A stretch of DNA of 64,000 nucleotides from Pseudalkalibacillus sp. SCS-8 (GCF_040126055.1 NZ_CP143541.1:1054001-1118000); one strand, 5' to 3'; counted from the stretch's first letter, positions 50,241 through 59,421 are shown. Notes: a model not told the origin generated them from the sequence alone. A program made the numbers and translations.

Positions 50241-50543
50241 CTATTGCTTTTGCGTATTGGACATTGCACTCATTGCAGTATTAGCAATACCGGAAGCGTT
50301 ATTCGTTCCGGTCATTCCAGACGTGCTTGTCCCTGTACCGCCCATAGCTCCAGTAGTACCCGTAGCATGAGTAGTTCCAGCAGTTCCTGCAGAACCAGTA
50401 TTGCCAAGTAACTGGCTCAGTCCTGGGACCATCATAGCCAAGTTTTGCAGGTTCATGTTTTTCCCTCTCATCATATTGGAAGCGGCTGCACCGATTCCGA
50501 TACCTGTGATCAGAGGAAGCCACATACTTTGTCTTTGACGCAT
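50241..50543 (-). CDS. Small Thr/Gly/Ala-rich protein
   Basis: 100 aa starting at ATG 50543 (MRQRQSMWLPL), six bases after GGAGGTG. Residues about 6-30 form a hydrophobic helix (LITGIGIGAAASNMM); residues 45-95 are a low-complexity TGTAGTTHATG-type tail. Similar low-complexity proteins are found in spore or surface layers, but no family was recognised. Confidence 0.62.
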   Translation of the reverse strand: MRQRQSMWLPLITGIGIGAAASNMMRGKNMNLQNLAMMVPGLSQLLGNTGSAGTAGTTHATGTTGAMGGTGTSTSGMTGTNNASGIANTAMSAMSNTQKQ

Positions 50544-50700
50544 GGAAGACACCTCCAGCCTAAAATGCTCTATTGGAAGAGCATTTATATTGTCCGTTAC
50601 TGTAAGCAACTCCATACGATGAATGAATTTCCATTAACAATGTATAAAATACCCAACAAAATCTAATCCTAAATCCGACTAAATCTAAGGAGGATTTCTC

Positions 50701-51222
50701 ATGGGAGTCAAATGGAGTCACAAAGCAAAATTCTTGTTACTATCAGGTGTACTTTGTACGTCACTCGTTGCATGTAACAATAACGATGACATGGACAATG
50801 GTAATGGTGACGGTGCTGAAACACAGAATATCAATGAAAACGGCGGTCTTATCAATGATGAGGATAACAACGGTGTAAATGGAAATAACCGTTTCGAAAT
50901 CGCTGATAAAGCTGCAGAAAAAATCGCGAATTTACCAGAAGTTGAAGATGCAAACGTATTTGTTACAGATGAAAACGCGTATGTCGCAGCTGAGCTTAAG
51001 ATGAACACGAAGGGTGAAATCACGCGTGACCTTGAGCGCAAAATTTCGCAACAAGTGAAGGCGACTGACCCTGACATCGATAACGTATACGTCTCGACAA
51101 ACCCTGATTTCTTCAATCGCACAGGGGATTATGCCGACCGCGTCGAGCAAGGTGAACCGATTGAAGGCATGTTCGAAGAATTCAACGAAATGGCAAGACG
51201 CATATTCCCGAACGCTCGTTAA
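50701..51222 (+). CDS. YhcN/YlaJ-like spore lipoprotein
   Basis: 173 aa. Lipobox VAC (Cys about 25) then an Asn/Asp-rich linker (NNNDDMDNGNGDG), and a YhcN-type domain: ADKAAEKIANLPEVEDANVFVTDENAYVA and DPDIDNVYVSTNPDFFNR. YhcN proteins are lipoproteins of the spore inner membrane region in Bacillus. AAGGAGG precedes the ATG. Likely sporulation-associated. Confidence 0.85.
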   Translation: MGVKWSHKAKFLLLSGVLCTSLVACNNNDDMDNGNGDGAETQNINENGGLINDEDNNGVNGNNRFEIADKAAEKIANLPEVEDANVFVTDENAYVAAELKMNTKGEITRDLERKISQQVKATDPDIDNVYVSTNPDFFNRTGDYADRVEQGEPIEGMFEEFNEMARRIFPNAR

Positions 51223-51245
51223 TTCATAAGGAAAAACGCTTAAAT

Positions 51246-51279
51246 GGTTGACTGGATAAAAAATCTGGTCAACCTTTTC
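51246..51279 (+). terminator. Terminator of the YhcN-like gene
   Basis: GGTTGAC and GTCAACC with an inner GAT/ATC pair form a hairpin followed by TTTT. Confidence 0.75.
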
Positions 51280-51399
51280 CATTTCCATCTACTCCCAAAG
51301 TCGTAGTAAGGTTCATCCAGCTGGCGGTTTTCTCTTTTCAGAATAATGCGATATCATAGAGAAGCAGTTACAGAAAAGAGACAGGGGAGAGAAGCGGCT

Positions 51400-52224
51400 A
51401 TGACGAAATTCGTATGTACGACTTGTGGTGTTCAGTATCCGGAAAGGGAGATGGAGCCGGAAAGCTGTCCGATTTGTGAGGAAGAACGACAGTACGTGAA
51501 TCCGAATGGGCAGGAATGGACGACATTGAACGCCATGCGTGAGAGTGGAACGTATTCGAACGAAATTGTAAATGAGGAAAACAACTTATATAGCATCAAA
51601 ACGACGCCGCAATTCGGGATCGGACAGACGGCGTATCTTATACAAGAGGACGGCTATAACGTCCTATGGGATTGTATTACATACTTGGATCAGAAGACGA
51701 TCGATCAAATCAATGAGCTCGGAGGAATCGATGTCATTGCACTTTCCCATCCACATTATTATTCCGCGATTGCCGATTGGGCCGAGGCGTTCGATGCCCC
51801 GATCTATATCCATGGGGATGACGAGCAATGGGTGATGGAGCCGACAGAGAGGATTCAATTCTGGTCCGGAGAAAAGCTTGAGCTTGATAAGGGCGTTACC
51901 CTGAACCGACTTGGCGGCCATTTTTCAGGTGGGGCCGTTTTGCACTGGCCGAACGGGAATGATGGAAAAGGTCTCTTACTGACGGGAGACATCATCCAGG
52001 TTGTTGCCGATCAAAATTGGGTAAGCTTCATGTACAGCTACCCGAACCTCATTCCGCTGCCGGCGGATAAAGTTGCAGACATCGCAAGCCGTGTAGAGCC
52101 TTTAGCATTCAATCGAATTTATAATGCCTTTCATAAAATTGTACGTGAAAACGCGAACGAAGCAGTCCAACGCTCTGCCAGACGTTACATCGATGCTCTT
52201 GAAGGTAAGCATTTTACAACATAA
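51400..52224 (+). CDS. Metallo-beta-lactamase-fold protein with N-terminal zinc ribbon
   Basis: 274 aa starting at ATG 51400. Residues 5-31 are a zinc ribbon (CTTCG ... CPIC). The MBL fold follows: ALSHPHYYSAIADWA (degenerate HxHxDH, having H-x-H-Y-Y), LGGHFSGGAVLH and LLLTGDIIQVV. The usual first metal site is altered, so catalysis is uncertain. Related to hydrolases that appear in Bacilli and Proteobacteria with unknown role. AGGGGAG precedes the start. Confidence 0.8.
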   Translation: MTKFVCTTCGVQYPEREMEPESCPICEEERQYVNPNGQEWTTLNAMRESGTYSNEIVNEENNLYSIKTTPQFGIGQTAYLIQEDGYNVLWDCITYLDQKTIDQINELGGIDVIALSHPHYYSAIADWAEAFDAPIYIHGDDEQWVMEPTERIQFWSGEKLELDKGVTLNRLGGHFSGGAVLHWPNGNDGKGLLLTGDIIQVVADQNWVSFMYSYPNLIPLPADKVADIASRVEPLAFNRIYNAFHKIVRENANEAVQRSARRYIDALEGKHFTT

Positions 52225-52235
52225 GTACAAGGAAA

Positions 52236-52263
52236 AAGAGGCTGACCTGAATCAGCCTCTTAT
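52236..52263. terminator. Bidirectional terminator
   Basis: AAGAGGCTGA and TCAGCCTCTT pair over 10 bp with a 6-base loop between convergent genes. Confidence 0.83.
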
Positions 52264-53828
52264 TTTGTCAGTTGTAGAAACCAGTCTTTCAGATCAACGT
52301 GACGGTTTGTAGCAGGACGTTCATCTGTCCCTACGACGATCATCGGGGCGAGGGAATCCTCCCAATACAGGGAGCCGTGACTTGCTCCACCGGCATGTGT
52401 CGGTGAATGCTTCGTCGCGAATTCATAGCCTGGCTTTGCATCCACGATGAGAAATCGTCCTTCCTGGGAGTGGAGAGCGCCGTACAATCGGGAAAGCGCA
52501 TCCGGGTAATCGCCGCTTTTTATCTTTTGGTCTCCGTTGATAAAAAGGTCAAGGACTGTCGGGTCTCCTTCCATTTTCCACGATACACCGTATTCATCTT
52601 CAAGGTCTCCACCTTTACTGTAGCGGAGTCTTGTTTGACCCGATTGCACATGGTTCACTTCGTCATCCTTCCAAGCGATCCATCCGATTCGCTCATCAGA
52701 CTCTAATCTTGAAAGCACATCCTCATAAGCGAGATCGTCATCCAACAGATAGATGTATGCCATCCGTTCATTTAAAGCGAGGACAAGCTGATCTTCTTTG
52801 CTGATTTGACCTGTACCGACCTCGACAGTGAAATGTTCACTTAACGAAGGTAACTTGATCAGCGCGTTGTCGTGCTTTTCCTTCACAGGGGTTTGCCCGC
52901 TATCTCCCATAATGACCCACACCACCTTCTCCTTCGCTTCCTCCCACGAGTCGAAGCTGTCTAAAAGCTTTTGTAATTCCTTGTCGACCTTTTCAATTCC
53001 TTTCAAGTCGTTTGCTCCCTTTTGATGTACCGGTTTATCCAGATCGGGAAGATAGGCTAACGTAAATGAAGGCAATTTTCCTTTGTGAACGAGGTTTTTC
53101 AGTTCTTGGACGGTGAAAGCATCATTCATACCAAAGCTTTGCCATGCTTGAGCATTCTTTTTATTTATTGGATCGTAGTGTGAAAGACTGCCGAGGACAA
53201 AGAGATCCGGCGCTTCAACGACCAGCTCCTCCGGCAAAAAGTTGAACCTCGAAAGAGCGCGGGGGACAGCTAGTGGATGCTTGATATCTCCACGGTAGAT
53301 CATCCCGTTGATGGAGGCCGATTGTCGTCCGGCTCTATGCAGTTCTTCATGGACCGTTTGGACATTCCGGCTCAAATGGTGATGGTTCATACGATATACA
53401 CCGTCTTTTATAGCGTTTTTAAGCCCGAGTCGTACGAGTTCCCCTCTCGCGCTGCCGTAATTGATAATTCGATTATCTGCTTGATCATACCAAACCAGTC
53501 CGGGAAGTTTATGCTCGTCAGCATACGTGCCAGTCAGAATCGTACTGTCGATTGTAACGGACATGGTTGGATACGAGCTGATCATCTCCGGATAATACGT
53601 TCCTTTTTCCATGAAAAATTGAAGTGCAGGAGCTCTTCCGCTCTGGATCGCTTGTTTCAACGGCTTATCCATTAACGAATCCACGACCAATACGACGACA
53701 GGCTTGGCAGTCGTCTTTTGGGAAGGACGGTCGTTCATTTCCTTCGCGTCGGTTGTGAACCCGGACCAATATACAGCTATTAATAGAAGTAAAAGTACAA
53801 TCAGGAAGGTCAGCATTTTCCGTTTCAC
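52260..53828 (-). CDS. Membrane-anchored type I phosphodiesterase / alkaline-phosphatase superfamily protein
   Basis: 522 aa. An N-terminal membrane helix (residues about 4-22) is followed by the nucleotide pyrophosphatase fold: VVVLVVDSLMD (first metal Asp), SSYPTMSVTIDSTILTG (nucleophile Thr region), YLPDLDKPVHQKG, VIMGDSGQTPV and ATKHSPTHAGGASHG with the metal His residues. It should hydrolyse phosphodiesters outside the cell. Substrate unknown. Single gene. Confidence 0.85.
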   Translation of the reverse strand: MKRKMLTFLIVLLLLLIAVYWSGFTTDAKEMNDRPSQKTTAKPVVVLVVDSLMDKPLKQAIQSGRAPALQFFMEKGTYYPEMISSYPTMSVTIDSTILTGTYADEHKLPGLVWYDQADNRIINYGSARGELVRLGLKNAIKDGVYRMNHHHLSRNVQTVHEELHRAGRQSASINGMIYRGDIKHPLAVPRALSRFNFLPEELVVEAPDLFVLGSLSHYDPINKKNAQAWQSFGMNDAFTVQELKNLVHKGKLPSFTLAYLPDLDKPVHQKGANDLKGIEKVDKELQKLLDSFDSWEEAKEKVVWVIMGDSGQTPVKEKHDNALIKLPSLSEHFTVEVGTGQISKEDQLVLALNERMAYIYLLDDDLAYEDVLSRLESDERIGWIAWKDDEVNHVQSGQTRLRYSKGGDLEDEYGVSWKMEGDPTVLDLFINGDQKIKSGDYPDALSRLYGALHSQEGRFLIVDAKPGYEFATKHSPTHAGGASHGSLYWEDSLAPMIVVGTDERPATNRHVDLKDWFLQLTK

Positions 53829-53983
53829 CTAGAATCATCCCTTAGTGGAAATCTCTTGTTAGTATATGGGGACAAGTTCCATCTTAAACAGCCTGTTATG
53901 GGTGCTCGTGGATTTATTTCGCACAAGGGGAGACGGGGCATATGATGAGGATGAGGTTTGAATTACAGGAAAGGGTGTCAAGC

Positions 53984-54379
53984 ATGTTCAAAAAGAAAAA
54001 GCAAAAGGATTCATGGGGAGGACCTTTTCAAATGGGGCCTGGGATGTACGAGATGGACGAATCGATGTCCTATCAAATGGAAGAATCCATGCCGTATCAT
54101 ATGGAAGGACCGATGTCCCACCACCATCATCATGAAATGTACCACGGAAGTCCGCACTATATGCAACATCACCATCATCCTGGCCATCACTTGAAGCACG
54201 AAACGTTGATGCAAGTGAAGAAGTGGGTCGATTATGGAATGAAGGAAGCGAAGCATACGTCCTATCATCATGCGATGACTGAAGTGGCGGCAATCAGCTA
54301 CCTGCTTGGTAAAGGGTATCCACCTGGGATGGCGCATCAGATGGTCGAGTCCTGGGAAAAGAACGAGAAATTGTATTAA
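53984..54379 (+). CDS. His/Met-rich protein, possibly copper-binding
   Basis: 131 aa starting at ATG 53984 (MFKKKKQKDSW), preceded by AGGAAAGGGTG. Residues about 17-75 are a run of Met, His and Glu (MDESMSYQMEESMPYHM, SHHHHHEMYHG, HHHHPGHH). The C-terminal 60 residues form a small helical domain (QVKKWVDYGMKEAKHTSYHHAMTEVA). The Met/His spacing and the following Sco and CtaG genes suggest copper handling, but this is inference; a spore-coat role is also possible. No signal peptide. Confidence 0.7.
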   Translation: MFKKKKQKDSWGGPFQMGPGMYEMDESMSYQMEESMPYHMEGPMSHHHHHEMYHGSPHYMQHHHHPGHHLKHETLMQVKKWVDYGMKEAKHTSYHHAMTEVAAISYLLGKGYPPGMAHQMVESWEKNEKLY

Positions 54380-54392
54380 TTCGTAGCGGTTA

Positions 54393-54430
54393 GAGGGGGT
54401 CACCAAAATACAGGGGATGTCCTCTTTTTT
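54393..54430 (+). terminator. Possible terminator after the His/Met-rich gene
   Basis: AGAGG and CCTCT with weaker inner pairing, then a T run, between 54379 and 54529. Confidence 0.5.
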
Positions 54431-54528
54431 TGTCATGAAACCTTCACAGGCGAAGCCTTGTTCGTTTAAAGATTTTTTTATACGGTTAAGATGGTAACAA
54501 TTTCATGAAAAAGAAAAGGAGTATACAT

Positions 54529-54975
54529 ATGACTAAAATGAAGGTATATCTGCCATTGTTGGCATTGATGTTGATCATGGCCGCATGTGGGAATCAAGGG
54601 GAGGATCACGACGGCAATGGAGACGAAAAGCATGGTGAACATGAAAGTAACGGCGATGACATGTCCATGGAGGCTTTGGAAGTGAAGGTTGAAGGTCCGC
54701 AAGAAGTCAATCAGGGTGAAAAGGTCACGTTCACCGCGAAAGTGACGCAAGGAGACGAAACGGTTGAGGATGCGGACGAAGTGATGTTCGAAATCTGGAA
54801 GGAAGGATCGAAGAACGGCAGCCAAATGGTGAAAGCCGAACATGATGGGGAAGGGATGTATTCCATTAAGACGTCATTTGATGCGGAAGGAAAATACGTC
54901 GTTCAGTCCCATGTGACAGCACGCAGCATGCACACAATGCCGAAAAAACAGGTAACGGTCACGAAATCCGAGTAA
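54529..54975 (+). CDS. YtkA/FixH-like lipoprotein
   Basis: 148 aa starting at ATG 54529 behind AAAAGGAG. Lipobox MAAC (about residue 18), an Asp/His/Glu-rich linker (DHDGNGDEKHGEHESNGDD) and a YtkA-type beta domain (VEGPQEVNQGEKVTFTAKVTQG, VMFEIWKEGSKNG, KYVVQSHVTARSMHTMPKK). It lies before the Sco-like and CtaG genes, consistent with copper transfer to the oxidase outside the cell. Confidence 0.82.
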   Translation: MTKMKVYLPLLALMLIMAACGNQGEDHDGNGDEKHGEHESNGDDMSMEALEVKVEGPQEVNQGEKVTFTAKVTQGDETVEDADEVMFEIWKEGSKNGSQMVKAEHDGEGMYSIKTSFDAEGKYVVQSHVTARSMHTMPKKQVTVTKSE

Positions 54976-55065
54976 ATTGTCATTGGTTTGTACCATTCTT
55001 CCCTTGAATAGAGCGCCTGCACAGGGATACAATGACAATAGTGGTGCTGGAGAGGAGACTTCGTT

Positions 55066-55659
55066 TTGAAAAAAATACTTTCTATGCTCAGTATCATGTC
55101 TGTCCTTTTGCTGCTGGCAGCTTGCGGACAAGGCTTAGAAAAACCGGATGATTATAACTTTGAAGTCCAATCGTTTGAGTATACGAACCAGAATGGGGAG
55201 TCTGTCAGTCTGAAGGATCTTGAAGGCAAGGTTTGGATTGCGAACTTCATTTTCACGAATTGTAATACGGTCTGCCCGCCGATGACGAACCATATGGCGA
55301 GCTTACAGAAAAACATAGAAGAAGCAGGTTTGGAGAATGTCCAGATCGTTTCTTTCAGTGTCGATCCTGAGGTCGATTCACCTGAAGCGTTGAAGGCGTT
55401 CGGTGAAAAGCATGGTGCTGATTTTTCGAATTGGCATTTCTTGACGGGCTATGATCAGTCAGAAATTGAAGCATTCGCAAAAGAAAGCTTCAAGACGATT
55501 GTTCAAAAGCCGAAGGACAATGACCAGGTGACACATGGAACGGCCTTTTACTTAGTTGATCAATCAGGAACGGTCCTGACCCGTTATGATGGGATAAACC
55601 GCTCGAACGAGGACGACGAAGAAGTCATTCAGGATATCAAAGCACTGCAGCAGGATTGA
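55066..55659 (+). CDS. SCO1/SenC family copper chaperone
   Basis: 197 aa with a TTG start behind GAGAGGAG. Lipobox LAAC (about residue 20). FIFTNCNTVCPPMT holds the CxxxC copper site and VTHGTAFYLVD the third copper ligand His; the thioredoxin fold is otherwise complete. It delivers copper to CuA or CuB sites of haem-copper oxidase. Close to Bacillus YpmQ. Confidence 0.9.
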   Translation: MKKILSMLSIMSVLLLLAACGQGLEKPDDYNFEVQSFEYTNQNGESVSLKDLEGKVWIANFIFTNCNTVCPPMTNHMASLQKNIEEAGLENVQIVSFSVDPEVDSPEALKAFGEKHGADFSNWHFLTGYDQSEIEAFAKESFKTIVQKPKDNDQVTHGTAFYLVDQSGTVLTRYDGINRSNEDDEEVIQDIKALQQD

Positions 55660-55690
55660 CCTGCTGTCGTGCTGAAAAGAAGGTGTTAGA

Positions 55691-56608
55691 ATGTGGGATC
55701 AAATCACAACTAATTTTAGTTTCAGTCAGCTATGGAGCCCGTTTTTCCTAGCTGGAACGCTGATTGTTATCTTCCTATATATCATGTACACAGGGCCGTG
55801 GCTTTCGAAGGTCAAGAATGCTGAGCCGGTCATCTGGAAAAAGAAGGTGTCGTTCATCGCAGGCGCGATCTTTTTCTATGTCGGTTTCGGCGGTCCGCTT
55901 TATCTCATCTCGCACTTGATGTTCAGTATCCACATGGTGCAGATGGCGGTTTGTTTCCTCCTTGTCCCGCCGTTACTCTTGTATGGGACACCAGGCTGGA
56001 TGCTGAAGCCGCTAATGGAGCGTGGCGGGTTCCTTCGTCCGCTCGCGGTGTTGACGAAACCGCTCGTCGCATTAATCCTGTTCAACATGCTGTTTTCTTT
56101 TTACCATTTCCCTATCATATTTGACTATCTGATGGTCAATTACACGGAGCACATCTTGTTCCTGGTGGTTCTATTTGTATCATCGCTCATCATGTGGTGG
56201 CCGATGGTTTGCCCGATTCCAGAGTGGGATACGATGTTCGGTTTGAAGAAAGTCGCGTACATTTTCGGGAATGGCGTATTGCTGACCCCAGCCTGTGCGT
56301 TGATCATTTTTGCTGATTCCATGCTTTATGAAACATACACAAATCCTGCGACATGGTCCTATGCACTCGGATTGTGCTTGCAGCTCGGTGGACCGGTTTC
56401 ACCAGAATTGTACAGTCAGTTCGTTCCGATGGCGCCGCTTGAGGATCAGAAGCTTGGCGGAATCATCATGAAGGTCATGCAGGAAATTATTTACGGCGCC
56501 GTACTCGGTTATGTATTCTTCCAATGGGTGCGCAAGGAACGCCTGAAGGACGACGAAGAGGTCAACCGACTGCTATCAGCGAGAGAACCGGCTACTCGAT
56601 TGGAGTAG
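55691..56608 (+). CDS. ctaG: Cytochrome c oxidase assembly factor CtaG
   Basis: 305 aa with about seven membrane helices (FFLAGTLIVIFLYIMY, VSFIAGAIFFYVGFGGPLYLISH, FYHFPIIFDYLM, LMWWP). It is the caa3_CtaG family (Bacillus-type), needed for insertion of copper in subunit I of heme-copper oxidase. It comes 31 bases after the Sco-like gene, so the two are one unit. A GAAGGTG site precedes the ATG. Confidence 0.88.
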   Translation: MWDQITTNFSFSQLWSPFFLAGTLIVIFLYIMYTGPWLSKVKNAEPVIWKKKVSFIAGAIFFYVGFGGPLYLISHLMFSIHMVQMAVCFLLVPPLLLYGTPGWMLKPLMERGGFLRPLAVLTKPLVALILFNMLFSFYHFPIIFDYLMVNYTEHILFLVVLFVSSLIMWWPMVCPIPEWDTMFGLKKVAYIFGNGVLLTPACALIIFADSMLYETYTNPATWSYALGLCLQLGGPVSPELYSQFVPMAPLEDQKLGGIIMKVMQEIIYGAVLGYVFFQWVRKERLKDDEEVNRLLSAREPATRLE

Positions 56609-56680
56609 GGCGTTTTAGTTGAGCTACGCTGAGATGCGGCCAGTTAAGCTGAATACGGCAAATCGAGTTGAGATGCACAA

Positions 56681-56740
56681 TTGTAGATAATCTCGAATTT
56701 TTGTAGATAATTTTTGATTTTTGTAGATAATTTCGAAAAT
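56681..56740. repeat. Three-copy 20-bp tandem repeat
   Basis: TTGTAGATAA occurs at 56681, 56701 and 56721 followed by T-, C- and A-rich ten-base tails, so exactly 20-bp periodic. The bases upstream (56620-56680) have a looser repetition of AGTTGAG/AGTTAAG with GATGC. No coding frame uses it. Confidence 0.8.
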
Positions 56741-56757
56741 CGCTTCAAAAATCAGCC

Positions 56758-56802
56758 AAGAGCAGGTATCTTCAGTGAAAATGGAGAACCTGCTCTTCTT
56801 TT
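56758..56802 (+). terminator. Long hairpin, possible terminator after ctaG
   Basis: AAGAGCAGGT pairs with ACCTGCTCTT around an inner CTTCA/TGGAG hairpin and is followed by TTTTTAT, ahead of the acetyltransferase gene. Confidence 0.72.
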
Positions 56803-56815
56803 TATAGGGAGGATG

Positions 56816-57340
56816 ATGAGTTTGTACTCGATTCGGGCAGAAAAACCCCAGGATTATGCAAAAATCAAGCAAGTGAATGACCTTGCTTTCAATCAGGAAA
56901 ACGAAGGGAAGCTGATTGAAGCGTTGCGTTCGTCCGATGCCTTCGTACAGGAGCTTTCACTCGTGGCAGAAACGGAAGATGAAGCAATCATCGGACACAT
57001 TCTTTTCAGTAAAATCGTCATCAAAACGGAACAGGGGTACGTACCGAGCCTCGCTCTTGCACCTATGTCGGTCACTCCTGCCAAGCAAAATCAAGGAGTC
57101 GGATCTGCACTCGTTGAAGAGGGGTTGAAGCAAGCCGGAAAATTGGGCTTTAAATCGGTAATCGTCCTCGGCCATCCAGAGTATTATCCGAGATTCGGTT
57201 TCACACCCGCGAGCGAAAAGAGCATCAAACCTCCGTTCGACGTTCCGAAAGAAGTCTTTATGGCCCTCGAACTGAAGCCAGGTGCTCTATCCGGCGTGGA
57301 GGGTGTCGTCCAATATCCCGATGCTTTTATGAATGTATGA
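56816..57340 (+). CDS. GNAT acetyltransferase (YhbS-like)
   Basis: 174 aa. LAPMSVTPAKQNQGVGSALVEEGL (CoA-binding motif A) and VIVLGHPEYYPRFGFTPASE are the YhbS pattern. The start is ambiguous: ATG 56816 is used, but TTG 56822 has better spacing from GGGAGG. Substrate unknown. Confidence 0.85.
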   Translation: MSLYSIRAEKPQDYAKIKQVNDLAFNQENEGKLIEALRSSDAFVQELSLVAETEDEAIIGHILFSKIVIKTEQGYVPSLALAPMSVTPAKQNQGVGSALVEEGLKQAGKLGFKSVIVLGHPEYYPRFGFTPASEKSIKPPFDVPKEVFMALELKPGALSGVEGVVQYPDAFMNV

Positions 57341-57343
57341 AAA

Positions 57344-57371
57344 AAGGAACTTCAATTATGAAGTTCCTTCC
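57344..57371. terminator. Bidirectional terminator
   Basis: AAGGAACTTCA and TGAAGTTCCTT pair over 11 bp with a 4-base loop, between convergent genes. Confidence 0.85.
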
Positions 57372-57380
57372 CATCTAATG

Positions 57381-58412
57381 TTATTCAAACGTCTCCTGGA
57401 TGTAGCGTTGAACATCCTCACGACTATTGAGCTGGTCACTTGTGAATCCTTCTCTAGAGCGGCTGTGATCAATCAGTGTGACATAATATTTCGTATCGGA
57501 TCCGACGATTTTATCAAGTCCTTCCATGATCCTGTATAAATCGTCCTCTAGATAAGGGTTATCAGCTGTGAGACCACCTTTCTCATATTTCACAAAAAAT
57601 CGGTAATCCACACAATCCCCTTGTTCATCTACCCTTCCGCATAACAACCCGAGTTCCTCTGCATGATGGGCTCCTTCAAAGGAATATCGTTCATTTTCTA
57701 AACTGTCCAGTTCTTCCTCCAATTGGTAGACAAGCTCAAAACTTGCTAAGCTTTCAGGATGATTCTTCTTTATAAGAACAGCCAATTCTTTTGCGTTGTT
57801 TATATTTGGAGAATTGGGAAAGAAAATCGGCATCTGATCATTTTCTTCCTTATAGTCCATCAAAATGCGAAAATAATTTATATCCGCCCCCGTCGCCTTA
57901 ATTATTTCCACCAGATTGAAATACTTTTCTTCCCAGCCATTCTTAAACTTTTCCACCCCGTAATTCCCTTTTTCTTTTAAATTCAAGTAATACTCGATTC
58001 TTCCATCATCTAGCTTATGATACGTTACATAACTGAAATCGGAATGCCTTTTAAATCCGAGATCATTCATTTCAGATAGAAACGGTTTGATTTTCTCATA
58101 CTCTTTGTGAGCTTTCTGCCCCAAATCATAATCGTCACTAATGATCTCAAAACCGTCACCTCGAAAATCCCTTTCGATCGCAATTCCGAAAATGAGCTCA
58201 GGCTTACGTTCCGGGGAAACCATGTGATAGATGTATTGGTCATTTCCGTAATGTAAATCGTTAGGCTCCTCAAGGTCAACCTTGAAATCATATTTCTCTT
58301 CTGTATATGTACTTAGCTTGGATTCAACTTCAATAGTCTGCATTTTTTCATATCCCATCGGTACAAGTGTCATTACCATTGGAACAAGTAATGACATGAA
58401 CTTCGCCTTCAT
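57381..58412 (-). CDS. Secreted protein of unknown function
   Basis: 343 aa starting at ATG 58412 (MKAKFMSLLVPM) five bases after GGGGG. It has a hydrophobic signal-like N-terminus (residues 3-20) and a large acidic soluble part (ELIFGIAIERDFRGDG, YFRILMDYKEEND, YHAEELGLLCGRVD). No motif was recognised; it may be an extracytoplasmic lipid- or stress-related protein. Confidence 0.65.
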   Translation of the reverse strand: MKAKFMSLLVPMVMTLVPMGYEKMQTIEVESKLSTYTEEKYDFKVDLEEPNDLHYGNDQYIYHMVSPERKPELIFGIAIERDFRGDGFEIISDDYDLGQKAHKEYEKIKPFLSEMNDLGFKRHSDFSYVTYHKLDDGRIEYYLNLKEKGNYGVEKFKNGWEEKYFNLVEIIKATGADINYFRILMDYKEENDQMPIFFPNSPNINNAKELAVLIKKNHPESLASFELVYQLEEELDSLENERYSFEGAHHAEELGLLCGRVDEQGDCVDYRFFVKYEKGGLTADNPYLEDDLYRIMEGLDKIVGSDTKYYVTLIDHSRSREGFTSDQLNSREDVQRYIQETFE

Positions 58413-58566
58413 AAAAACCCCCTGTACTAAATTGGTTTCGTTTTCCATTTTATTTCTTTTTATTGGGTCTGTAAACCTAGTATCTCGATCCTACAAAGTT
58501 TCTAACGATTCATTTGCGGGTATCTTTATGGCAATAGGTTACCGTCAATCGAAGGGAGACGTTTTT

Positions 58567-59415
58567 ATGTTCGATACAGTCACAGCAAAAGCGAAAACAA
58601 ATCAGAAAGCAAGGCAGGCACAAAACGATGTGAAACCATGGATCCGTTGGTTCGGGCGGTTCGGCTATTTTGCAAAAGGATCGGTGTACATACTTATCGG
58701 TCTCTTATCGATGATGGCCGCAGCAGGCGTTGGCGGGAAGACCGCTGACTCGAGTGGGGCTTTCTCATCAGTTGCTAGCAAACCATTCGGGGAAGTGCTG
58801 CTTTGGATCGTGGCGGTAGGTCTTGTCGGTTATGTTTGTTGGCGGATGATCCAGACTTTCTGGGATCCTGAAAACAAAGGAACGAGCATGAAAGGCATAT
58901 TCACCCGCCTTGGCTATTTCATCAGTGGTGTCGTGTACGGAGGTTTGGCGTTAAAAGCATCTAAAATCGCCATGCACGCAGGGAGTTCCGGTGGCTCAAA
59001 GCAAACCTGGACTGCGAAACTGATGAGTCAGCCTTTCGGTGTGTGGATTATCGGGATCCTCGGCGCATCCATCATCTCATTTGGACTGAAACAAATGGTT
59101 AACGGCTATAAAGAAAAATTCGCAAAGAAATTCAAAACAAGCGAAATGAGTTCAAAAGAGTTGAGGATCGGTAAGAAAATCGGAAAGCTCGGATTGATTG
59201 CCAGGGGAATCACCTTTGCGATCATCGGATATTTCCTTATCCAGACAGCGCTCACCGCTGATTCAAACAAGGTTGTCGGCCTGGATGGTGCTCTTGCTAA
59301 AATTGCTCAGCAGCCGTTCGGACAAATCATGCTCGGAGCTGTCGCAATCGGCCTTTTCCTTTATGGGGTCTTCCAGCTACTGAAAGGGAAGAACCGCCAC
59401 ATGGGACTTTATTAA
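58567..59415 (+). CDS. DUF1206 integral membrane protein
   Basis: 282 aa starting at ATG 58567 with GAAGGGAG upstream. It has three two-helix repeats: WFGRFGYFAKGSVYILIGLLS, FTRLGYFISGVVYGGLAL and IGKLGLIARGITFAIIGYFLI, each with a conserved R/K-G. This is the DUF1206 family, of unknown function. A terminator follows. Confidence 0.85.
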   Translation: MFDTVTAKAKTNQKARQAQNDVKPWIRWFGRFGYFAKGSVYILIGLLSMMAAAGVGGKTADSSGAFSSVASKPFGEVLLWIVAVGLVGYVCWRMIQTFWDPENKGTSMKGIFTRLGYFISGVVYGGLALKASKIAMHAGSSGGSKQTWTAKLMSQPFGVWIIGILGASIISFGLKQMVNGYKEKFAKKFKTSEMSSKELRIGKKIGKLGLIARGITFAIIGYFLIQTALTADSNKVVGLDGALAKIAQQPFGQIMLGAVAIGLFLYGVFQLLKGKNRHMGLY

Positions 59416-59421
59416 AATCGG

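Noticed and set aside
56714..56815. N-terminal extension of the acetyltransferase
   Set aside because: It runs through tandem repeats and a terminator hairpin; the GNAT homology starts at about 56816.
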